Origin: an uncultured Lachnospiraceae bacterium
GTDB taxonomy: Bacteria; Bacillota; Clostridia; Lachnospirales; Lachnospiraceae
DNA: 11,878 bases
Direction of reading: 5' to 3'
NCBI GenBank assembly: GCA_910583835.1
Contig: CAJTYM010000068.1
Location: 1 to 11,878 of the forward strand
Shown: positions 5,667-11,829 of the stretch, piece by piece
Position numbering within the stretch: the stretch's first letter is position 1
How the letters are laid out: the number at the start of each line of letters is the position of its first letter
Notes under the pieces: model-generated
Seen by the model: the letters and a program-made list of their open reading frames with translations, nothing else
Told to the model about the DNA's origin: nothing
Database searches by the model: none
Translations under genes and position numbers: made by a program

Positions 5667-8345
5667 CCCAGGCATCGCTTCCCCCAAAAAACGCTTGCCC
5701 CCGCGCTGCTGTTTTACCAGTTCTTCCTGCAGTTCCCTCTGCTGCCTGCTGATTTCCTCCTGCAGTTCCCTGGCTGATATCAGGGCACAGCCCTGTCCCC
5801 GGATGATAATTTGTTCCAGGCCATCCGAAGTTGCCACTGTGACCTGGTATTTCCTGCCATGCTCATGGGCAAATTTCTCAATATACTGGTCTGCGGTCTC
5901 CGCTTCCCGCGTAAATACGACATGGATATTGTGGTAGTCAAGGATTTCCGTGCGGTGATTCTGCACCCGGTAAGCATCAAAAACCACAATCAGCTGGCAG
6001 CCGCGGACGCCCTGGTAATTGCACATAATGTCTAAGAGCCTGTCCCTGGCGCTGTCAATATTCTGCTCTGCCAACTCCTTCAATTCCTGCCAGGCAAAAA
6101 TCATATTGTATCCGTCTACCAGAAAATATTCTTCCTTTTTCTCCGGCATACGAAACGTCCGTGTCGATGATGATACATGTTCCTTCACGGCTGCATGTTT
6201 TCTGTGATAGCCTTTTCTTGCCTCCTCTTTGCCATGTCTATTGGCATAGAGCGTCCTGGAAAGAATTGCTTCCACCTCATCCTCGCCTATCCATGCCTCC
6301 TCCTGCTGCACCGTCTCCGGCTGCCCCCGCCGTTCATTTGATATCCCATCCATATTGCCTGTGCTATCTGCGCCCTCTGCTTCCTGCAAAATCCGCCGCA
6401 CAGATAATGGCGTGTCCACATGCATGTGCTGCCTGACCTCATTCCATTTGACGACAAATCCCGCCCCATGCGCACAGAACACAGAATCCGGGGAATTTTC
6501 CAGGTCCCGCTCCGCCTCATAGCCCATCTGTGCAATGACCTCTTCGGCGTTATGGCAAGGCTCATAGCCCTTCAGGGTACAGGACAGCCTTCCCTCTCCC
6601 TTGGTGTACTGAATAACCTCTCTGGGATAATCCTGCATTTTCGCTGCTGGCGCGGTTCCGGCAATCGCCGCCATGCCGCCCTCAGCCTGGGGCGGCTCAA
6701 AGCTGCCATGCATCCGCTCAATATCCGTCATGGCGCGCCCAACCATCTGCTCCGGGATTTCTAAGAGGAATTCATAGACCGGCTCCAGCAATACAGACTG
6801 TGCCTCCATCAATCCCTGGCGCAGCGCACGGTAAGTCGCCTGCCGGAAATCCCCGCCCTCGGTGTGCTTCAGGTGTGCGCGTCCTGCTGCCAAGGTAATC
6901 TTCATATCGGTGATGGCAAATCCCGCAAGCACGCCCTTGTGCTCTTTTTCCATGAGATGGGTCAGAATCAGGCGCTGCCAGTTCCTGTCCAGCACATCCT
7001 CACTGCAGCAGGTATCAAACACCAGCCCGCTGCCCGGCTCTCCCGGCTCCAGCAGCAGATGTACCTCGGCATAATGCCGCAGCGGCTCATAATGCCCCAC
7101 ACCCTCTGCCGGCTGGGCAATGGTCTCCTTATATAAGATATTTCCGGCTCCAAACGATACTTCCATGCCATACCGTTCCTGGATAAGGCTCGTAAGGATT
7201 TCCAGCTGGACCTCACCCATGACCTGTATCTGGATTTCCTGCAATTTCTCATCCCAGACAATGTGAAGTTCCGGCTCTTCCTCCGCTAATTGCGAAAGGT
7301 TGGCGAACATCTTTCCGTTGTCGCATCCCTCCGGCAGGATTACCTGGTAAGTCAGCACCGGTACGAGCAAAGGCGCAGCCGAATCCGCAGCAAGTCCCAG
7401 CCCTTGCCCCGGGCGCGTCTCCTGCAGTCCAGTGACCGCACAGACAGCGCCGGCCTCTGCCTCCTGCACTGCCGTAAATTTCTCGCCGGAATAAATGCGT
7501 ATCTGGTTCACCTTGTCCTGGCTGTCCGTGATTACATCCCTGACTCTCAGCGTCCCGCCCGTCACTTTCAGATGTGTCAGGCGGTTTCCCTGACTATCAC
7601 GCGTAATTTTAAATACCTTGGCTGCAAATTCTTCTGCATACAAGGGCTGCCGCGTGAACTGCGCAAATCCGTCAAGAAATTCCCGCACCCCTTCAAGCTT
7701 TAAGGCAGAACCAAAATAACAGGGAAAGACCTTTCGCTGTCCAATCAGTTCGCTTATCTGCTCCATCGCAACCTCGCCATGCTCCAGATAATACTCCAGC
7801 ACATCCTCCCGGCACATGGCGATGTTTTCCTGCGATTCCGTTGCATTTATATCTGAAAAATCCACACAGTTATCGTCCAGCTTTTCCTTAAGCTCTGCCA
7901 GCAATGTTTGCTTGTCCGTGCCTGGCTGGTCCATCTTATTCACAAAAAGGAAAACAGGAATCTGATATTTCTTAAGAAGCTGCCACAGCGTGCGCGTATG
8001 CCCCTGTACGCCGTCAGAAGCGCTAATCAGAAGAACCGCGTAGTCCAACACCTGCAGCGTACGCTCCATCTCTGCTGAGAAATCCACATGCCCCGGGGTA
8101 TCTAACAGCGTAATCACCGTATCCGCCAGCTCCAGCACTGCCTGTTTGGAGAAAATGGTAATACCCCTCGCGCGTTCCAACGCTTCCGTATCTAAAAAAG
8201 CATCGCCATTGTCTACCCGCCCCAGCTTGCGGAGACTTCCACTCTCGTACAGCAATGCCTCCGAGAGCGTTGTTTTGCCTGCATCGACATGGGCGAGCAG
8301 CGCGGTGCAGATTTGTTTTTTGGGTTTGTTCCGTGATTCACTCAT
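5649..8345 (-). CDS. Tet(M)/EF-G-like ribosomal GTPase fused to a C-terminal Rae1/YacP-type NYN nuclease domain
   Basis: The 898-residue protein starts as a translation GTPase. G1 is AHVDAGKTT (18-26), G3 is DTPGHVDF (82-89, with the catalytic-type His86), G4 is NKMD (136-139) and G5 is GSAL (212-215). EF-G-like domains II to V follow to about residue 650, in the Tet(M)/Tet(O) pattern (for example EVQLEILTSLIQERYGMEVSF and LSCTLKGYEPCHNAEE). A roughly 90-residue polar linker leads to a complete NYN/YacP domain (about 739-870): FLVDGYN (D744, N747), VVFDAYRV (D790), REAETAD (E816, D819) and ATSDGLEQ (D841). This closely resembles B. subtilis Rae1, a ribosome-dependent mRNA endonuclease. The tail holds an 11-residue tandem repeat and is probably helical. 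The likely site of action is the 70S A site. The ATG at 8345 lies 8 nt after the hemC stop and has no close Shine-Dalgarno, so reinitiation is likely. Tetracycline resistance is doubtful because the domain IV tip differs from Tet(M). Confidence 0.9.
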   Translation of the reverse strand: MSESRNKPKKQICTALLAHVDAGKTTLSEALLYESGSLRKLGRVDNGDAFLDTEALERARGITIFSKQAVLELADTVITLLDTPGHVDFSAEMERTLQVLDYAVLLISASDGVQGHTRTLWQLLKKYQIPVFLFVNKMDQPGTDKQTLLAELKEKLDDNCVDFSDINATESQENIAMCREDVLEYYLEHGEVAMEQISELIGQRKVFPCYFGSALKLEGVREFLDGFAQFTRQPLYAEEFAAKVFKITRDSQGNRLTHLKVTGGTLRVRDVITDSQDKVNQIRIYSGEKFTAVQEAEAGAVCAVTGLQETRPGQGLGLAADSAAPLLVPVLTYQVILPEGCDNGKMFANLSQLAEEEPELHIVWDEKLQEIQIQVMGEVQLEILTSLIQERYGMEVSFGAGNILYKETIAQPAEGVGHYEPLRHYAEVHLLLEPGEPGSGLVFDTCCSEDVLDRNWQRLILTHLMEKEHKGVLAGFAITDMKITLAAGRAHLKHTEGGDFRQATYRALRQGLMEAQSVLLEPVYEFLLEIPEQMVGRAMTDIERMHGSFEPPQAEGGMAAIAGTAPAAKMQDYPREVIQYTKGEGRLSCTLKGYEPCHNAEEVIAQMGYEAERDLENSPDSVFCAHGAGFVVKWNEVRQHMHVDTPLSVRRILQEAEGADSTGNMDGISNERRGQPETVQQEEAWIGEDEVEAILSRTLYANRHGKEEARKGYHRKHAAVKEHVSSSTRTFRMPEKKEEYFLVDGYNMIFAWQELKELAEQNIDSARDRLLDIMCNYQGVRGCQLIVVFDAYRVQNHRTEILDYHNIHVVFTREAETADQYIEKFAHEHGRKYQVTVATSDGLEQIIIRGQGCALISARELQEEISRQQRELQEELVKQQRGGKRFLGEAMPGEVKGQ
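5706..5771 (-). repeat. 33-nt tandem duplication in the tail of the GTPase-NYN gene
   Basis: The two units encode RELQEEISRQQ and RELQEELVKQQ, in frame and directly adjacent. The first 18 nt of each unit differ at a single third codon position, so this looks like a DNA duplication. The products are Glu/Gln-rich heptad-like segments that lengthen a predicted C-terminal helix. Confidence 0.7.
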
Positions 8346-8353
8346 ATTGTTTC

Positions 8354-9259
8354 TTATTTCATCTCCTTGGCAAGCTCCCTGCCGAGCCTTTCCGCCTCTT
8401 CCTTTACGCCCCACACAGAGGCAATCCTGTATTCCCTACTGCCCTCTTCGGCATACAAGCCTGTGAGTTTCAGCATACTGTATTCTGGATTTTCTTCCAT
8501 CTGACCTTCATCTTTTGGTAATATCTCTGCATAAGCGGCAATCGGCGAACTGCAGCCGCCGTCCAGGGCGCGGACAAAACTGCGCTCTGCCAGAACACAA
8601 GAAGCCATGTCTAAATCAAAAAATCCATCCAAAAATCCATAATCTTCCCCCAGTCTCCCCTGGACAGCAAGCACCCCCTGTCCCGCTGCCGGAAGCATTT
8701 CCTCCACCGTAAAATAGCGGCTGATTCTGTGCGCAAGCCCCAAACGTTTTAAGCCTGCCGCTGCCAAGACCAGCCCGCTGTACTCACCGCCATCCAACTT
8801 CGCAAGGCGGGTCAGCACATTGCCCCGGACACTTTTTATTTCCATCTCCGGAAATAGCCTACGCAGCTGAATCATCCGTCTCGGACTTGACGTTCCCAGT
8901 GGGAGCAAGGGATTTATCTGCGTAGTTCCTTTTGGTAACACCAATACGTCCCTGGTATCCTCCCTGGCAGAAACGCCGATGATTGGCAAATCTTCCGGCA
9001 CTTCCATCGGTACATCCTTTAAGCTGTGGACTGACAAGTCGCTGCGCCCCTCACGCAGAGAAAGTTCCAATTCTTTGACGAACAGCCCCTTGCCGCCAAC
9101 CTTATCCAATGTCCGGTCTAAAATCCTGTCCCCTGTCGTCTTCATGGCCACAAGCTGCGGTTCCTTGCCTTCACAGCAACGGCTGATATATTCTGCCAAA
9201 ATCTCTGCCTGTATCACTGCCAGGCGGCTTTCCCTGGTCCCAATCCTTACTTTCTGCAC
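8354..9259 (-). CDS. hemC: Porphobilinogen deaminase (hydroxymethylbilane synthase)
   Basis: The 301-residue enzyme polymerises four porphobilinogens into hydroxymethylbilane, the substrate of the HemD domain downstream. It is recognised by KVRIGTRESRLAVIQA at the N-terminus, the catalytic aspartate in HSLKDVP (D82), TSSPRR, SVRGNVLTRLAKLDGG, LPAAGQGVLAV and the dipyrromethane-cofactor cysteine C236 in RALDGGCSSP. The start is the GTG at 9259, where GGGAG lies 8 nt upstream and the product begins MQKVRIGTR, as in homologues; an earlier in-frame GTG at 9268 has no room for a binding site. It overlaps the end of the precorrin-2 dehydrogenase gene by 13 nt, so the two are probably coupled. Length is normal and no defect is seen. 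Confidence 0.96.
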   Translation of the reverse strand: MQKVRIGTRESRLAVIQAEILAEYISRCCEGKEPQLVAMKTTGDRILDRTLDKVGGKGLFVKELELSLREGRSDLSVHSLKDVPMEVPEDLPIIGVSAREDTRDVLVLPKGTTQINPLLPLGTSSPRRMIQLRRLFPEMEIKSVRGNVLTRLAKLDGGEYSGLVLAAAGLKRLGLAHRISRYFTVEEMLPAAGQGVLAVQGRLGEDYGFLDGFFDLDMASCVLAERSFVRALDGGCSSPIAAYAEILPKDEGQMEENPEYSMLKLTGLYAEEGSREYRIASVWGVKEEAERLGRELAKEMK

Positions 9260-9744
9260 GATATCCACTCCCTGATTTTTGCTGCTGCTTCGGCAACTTT
9301 TTTGTGGTCTCTGCCCCCGGAAGCGATTCCGATAGTGATGTCCCCATCGCACACAATCCCCGGAAAATAGAAATCACATTTCTCTTTATCCGAGGACACA
9401 TTTACCGGAATCTCCTTGTGACGGCACTCCTGAAAGATTGCATGATTTACCTGTTCATTATCTGTGGCAGCAAACACAAAATCTTCTTCCGTAAGTTCAC
9501 CAGGCTGGTATTTGCGGTAAGAAAGCGTAATCTGCCCCTGCTGTGCCAAGTCCTCCGGTTCTTTTCGTTTCCCGGAAATCTGTGCCAAATCCTCCAGTTC
9601 TTTTGCTATCTCCGGCGCAACGACACACACATCTGCGCCAAATTCCAAGAGAACCAGTGCCCTCCTTGTGGCAATCTTCCCGCCGCCAAACACCCGGATA
9701 TTCTTCCCTTGCATATTGAGAAATATCGGAAAATATGTGCTCAT
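9247..9744 (-). CDS. Precorrin-2 dehydrogenase, SirC/YlnF type
   Basis: The 165-residue protein should oxidise precorrin-2 to sirohydrochlorin with NAD+. The Rossmann core is clear: YFPIFLNMQGKNIRVFGGGKIATRRA (landmark GGGKIATRR, 20-28), VVAPE (41-45), FVFAATDNEQVN (89-100) and CDFYFPGIV (123-131). It corresponds to the N-terminal domain of CysG/Met8 and is close in size to B. subtilis YlnF. It lacks the longer C-terminal region of Met8-like proteins, so ferrochelation is probably done elsewhere. Residues 48-55 (KELEDLAQ) and 61-68 (KEPEDLAQ) form a 13-residue duplication not expected in the family. The aspartate that catalyses in CysG and Met8 appears as Ser118, next to Asp119. The ATG has GGGAGG a few bases upstream. 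It follows the Nudix gene by 27 nt and overlaps hemC. Confidence 0.9.
   Translation of the reverse strand: MSTYFPIFLNMQGKNIRVFGGGKIATRRALVLLEFGADVCVVAPEIAKELEDLAQISGKRKEPEDLAQQGQITLSYRKYQPGELTEEDFVFAATDNEQVNHAIFQECRHKEIPVNVSSDKEKCDFYFPGIVCDGDITIGIASGGRDHKKVAEAAAKIREWISCRK
9541..9604 (-). repeat. 39-nt-period duplication inside the precorrin-2 dehydrogenase gene
   Basis: The 25-mers at 9541-9565 and 9580-9604 match at 23 of 25 positions; both differences are transitions. The period of 39 nt keeps the frame and adds 13 residues between the second nucleotide-binding strand (VVAPE) and the following strand (ITLSYRKY). Confidence 0.85.
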
Positions 9745-9771
9745 TCTTCCTCCCATCCCCTGGCGTTTTCC

Positions 9772-10278
9772 CTACTGAAAAGCCTGTTTCATGCTGTCAT
9801 AATGAAGGAATATCCCCTTTGCGGCAAGCCCCTCAATCTCATCCTTATCTGCTATCATAAATCCTGCTGCTTCCGCCTCCTGCAGATGGACATCTTCCTC
9901 TTTAAAATCAACGACAAAACGGTAGACGTCCACAAAATAATTGTCCCCCTCATCAGGATTGTCCCGGCGGTAGGTAAAGAGGTAGCCATCCTCACAGCCC
10001 GACACGTCAATTCCTGTCTCCTCAAAAACTTCCCGGTTGACTGCCGCCCTGGAGTCCTCCCCAGCCATGGCAGCTCCCCCGGAAACCTCCCACCAGCCCG
10101 GCGCCCAGGCTTTCGTCTCTACCCTTTGGGTGATGAGGAATTTGCCATCCGGGCGCATAAGCACGCCCAACACGGTAAGGTGGTAATCCCCTTCCTTCAT
10201 CGTCCAGTCATTGCGCTTCATAGTGCGCCCGGTCCGCTGTTTATTGCTGTCATAAATATCCCATAATTCCATCGCCAT
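9772..10278 (-). CDS. Nudix hydrolase of unknown substrate
   Basis: The 168-residue protein contains a perfect Nudix box Gx5Ex7REUxEExGU at residues 68-90 (G...E...REVFEETGI), which binds the divalent metal for hydrolysis of nucleoside diphosphate-linked compounds. The N-terminus (MELWDIYDSNKQRTGR) and WWEVSGGAAMAGE resemble the YfcD/IPP-isomerase-like branch, but the substrate cannot be read from sequence. ATG at 10278 is chosen with GGAAAGG 5 nt upstream; the ATG two codons later is an alternative. The frame stays open further upstream without a plausible start. It sits 118 nt after hemA and 27 nt before the precorrin-2 dehydrogenase, so it is probably cotranscribed. It is not a known tetrapyrrole enzyme; a housekeeping role or removal of a by-product are both possible. 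Confidence 0.85.
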   Translation of the reverse strand: MAMELWDIYDSNKQRTGRTMKRNDWTMKEGDYHLTVLGVLMRPDGKFLITQRVETKAWAPGWWEVSGGAAMAGEDSRAAVNREVFEETGIDVSGCEDGYLFTYRRDNPDEGDNYFVDVYRFVVDFKEEDVHLQEAEAAGFMIADKDEIEGLAAKGIFLHYDSMKQAFQ

Positions 10279-10329
10279 TCTGCCCTTTCCAAAACCTGTT
10301 TTATAACCTGTTACTCGTCTTAAGTTCCT

Positions 10330-10408
10330 ATGTCTTACATTGCTTTCGTTCTTATGTTTCACATCACCAAACTTCCCGGATCTGCATTGCCCAGCCCTAT
10401 GTTTCACA
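10330..10408 (-). repeat. Short repeats in the hemA-Nudix spacer
   Basis: TGTGAAACAT occurs at 10399-10408 (over the hemA stop) and 10354-10363, and a diverged copy TGTAAGACAT at 10330-10339. The intervals are 45 and 24 nt. Flanks such as GCAATG after the first two copies are also shared. They look like decayed duplications of the hemA 3' end; no promoter or terminator is evident in this 118-nt gap. Confidence 0.5.
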
Positions 10409-11677
10409 ATCCTGAATTTCTGTAGGATTCCCATATACCTGCTCCATAATTTCCACTGTTTTTTGCAGCGTCTCCGGTTCTGCCTGGTCCCGCAGCTCAA
10501 ATAGCAGTTTATCCACCACTTTGGCTGCCGTAATCTTAAGCTGCTGCCGCAGACTCTCTTTCTCTACCCCGGACAGGCACAATTCCCCAAACGGCTTTTC
10601 CATCCGCCATACCAGTTCTTCTGCCGTCTCCATGCCTATCCGCTGGATTCTCGGAACCAGATCCCTGCATTCCTGCCAGACCAGGAACTTATGTATTTCC
10701 TCTGCGAGGATTTCTTCTGCCTGCCGGTATTGATTACGCATTTCCTGCGACTGTGCGCGGATGGGCAGGCTGTCCATATCATAATACTCCACATTTTCCA
10801 TTTCGGCAATGCAAGTTTCAATATCCCGCGGCACAGCTAAGTCCACATAGATCTGCTGCCTGGCAGGAGTATTCTCATTATCATCGCCTGCAAAGCATTT
10901 CTGCAGCATTTCTCTGGTAATCGTCACGTTGGGGCTTGCGGTCGCAGAGACAATCAAGTCACATGCCGGAATGTACTGGTAGCGCTCCCCATAATCTATC
11001 CTTTTCGCCCCCTGGGGAATCTGCACCATTCCGCTCTTGTACTGGCGGACCGTAACAGTGACATCCGCCCCCTCCTCCATCAATGCCTGTGCCGTCAATT
11101 TTCCCATCTCGCCATTCCCTATCACCAGACATTTTTTCCCTGAGAGCACATTCCCCTTCCCTTTGAGGAAATCCACTGCCTGATGGGCTGCTGAGAAATT
11201 CGCCTTGTCCATCGTCACGCATGATTTCACCTGCTTGCCCGCAGTGACTGCCATGCGAAACAATACCTCCAAAATCCGGTCCGTGCATTCCTGCTGCCTG
11301 GCAAATATTAATGCTTCGCCCACCTGAGTTAAAATCTGGTCTTCCCCTACAATCTGCGATTTCATGCCCGCACTCAGGTAAAACAAATGATTCACTGCCT
11401 CCTCATTCTCACGCCAGACCAGATACTTGCGGTATGCCTGCACGGACAGTCCCTTCAGGCTGCATAGAAGTTCCGGCAGCGCAAGCTTCGTCTCCTCCCT
11501 GAGACTGAGCCACAGTTCCATGCGGTTACAGGTGGAAATCAGCACACAGCCACGGATTTCTTTCTTCTGTTTTAACTGTTCCATTGCCGCCGCCATACCA
11601 TTTCTTGTAAAGGAAAAACACTGCCTGACTGTAATTGCGGCGCTGGTAAAATCTATTCCTATCATTTTCAGATTCAT
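10397..11677 (-). CDS. hemA: Glutamyl-tRNA reductase
   Basis: The 426-residue NADPH-dependent enzyme reduces glutamyl-tRNA(Glu) to glutamate-1-semialdehyde, the first and normally rate-controlling step of the C5 pathway. The catalytic cysteine is C50 in ISTCNRMEL. The motif HLFYLSAGMKSQIVGEDQIL marks the catalytic domain, and VIGNGEMGKLTAQAL the NADPH-binding domain. A helical dimerisation domain forms the last 110 or so residues. ATG at 11677 is chosen because GGAG lies 8 nt upstream and the product then begins MNLKMIGIDFTSA, as in homologues; frames starting at 11752 and 11785 lack a site and would begin in the leader structure. It is the first gene of the minus-strand run and has about 200 nt of non-coding DNA upstream within the window. 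Confidence 0.96.
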   Translation of the reverse strand: MNLKMIGIDFTSAAITVRQCFSFTRNGMAAAMEQLKQKKEIRGCVLISTCNRMELWLSLREETKLALPELLCSLKGLSVQAYRKYLVWRENEEAVNHLFYLSAGMKSQIVGEDQILTQVGEALIFARQQECTDRILEVLFRMAVTAGKQVKSCVTMDKANFSAAHQAVDFLKGKGNVLSGKKCLVIGNGEMGKLTAQALMEEGADVTVTVRQYKSGMVQIPQGAKRIDYGERYQYIPACDLIVSATASPNVTITREMLQKCFAGDDNENTPARQQIYVDLAVPRDIETCIAEMENVEYYDMDSLPIRAQSQEMRNQYRQAEEILAEEIHKFLVWQECRDLVPRIQRIGMETAEELVWRMEKPFGELCLSGVEKESLRQQLKITAAKVVDKLLFELRDQAEPETLQKTVEIMEQVYGNPTEIQDCET

Positions 11678-11764
11678 TGCTGCTACTCCAATATTCCTTC
11701 CATCAGTACTCTTTCCTTTATCGATATCTGTACCCTTTGTGCGAGTACGCATAATTATTTTTAT

Positions 11765-11815
11765 CTTATAGGAACACGCTTTCACGCTTTAGCGTGACAA
11801 AATCTTTCCTATAAG
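11765..11815 (-). promoter_or_regulatory. Nested inverted repeats in the hemA control region
   Basis: The outer arms CTTATAGGAA (11806-11815, minus reading) and TTCCTATAAG (11765-11774) are a perfect 10-bp inverted repeat with centres 41 bp apart. Inside is a perfect 16-nt inverted repeat TCACGCTAAAGCGTGA (11782-11797), and an adjacent second copy of AAAGCGTG (11775-11782) could compete for pairing. It is either a paired operator or an RNA leader structure ahead of hemA. Confidence 0.55.
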
Positions 11816-11829
11816 GATTCGTTTGTCAA
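11801..11829 (-). promoter_or_regulatory. Candidate hemA operon promoter
   Basis: A perfect -35 TTGACA lies at 11824-11829. At 17 bp the -10 would be AAGATT (11801-11806), matching only 3 of 6 consensus positions, so the promoter would be weak or activator-dependent. If real, the outer arm of the inverted repeat (11806-11815) lies between -35 and -10, a repressor-like position. A TATAAG at 11765-11770 is an alternative -10 but lacks a -35. Confidence 0.4.

Noticed and set aside
5649..8345. Acquired tetracycline-resistance gene on a mobile element
   Set aside because: Base composition matches the neighbours, the gene is tightly packed in the operon with no mobile features nearby, and the drug-release loop is not conserved.
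8346..8414. Earlier GTG start for the GTPase-NYN fusion within hemC
   Set aside because: It would add 23 Arg/Gly-rich residues absent from the family, and homologues start just before the GTPase motif. The ATG at 8345, with reinitiation after hemC, is more likely.
9304..10266. A 320-codon open frame on the plus strand across the Nudix and precorrin-2 dehydrogenase genes
   Set aside because: It runs antisense through two conserved genes and their junction, and its product resembles nothing recognisable.
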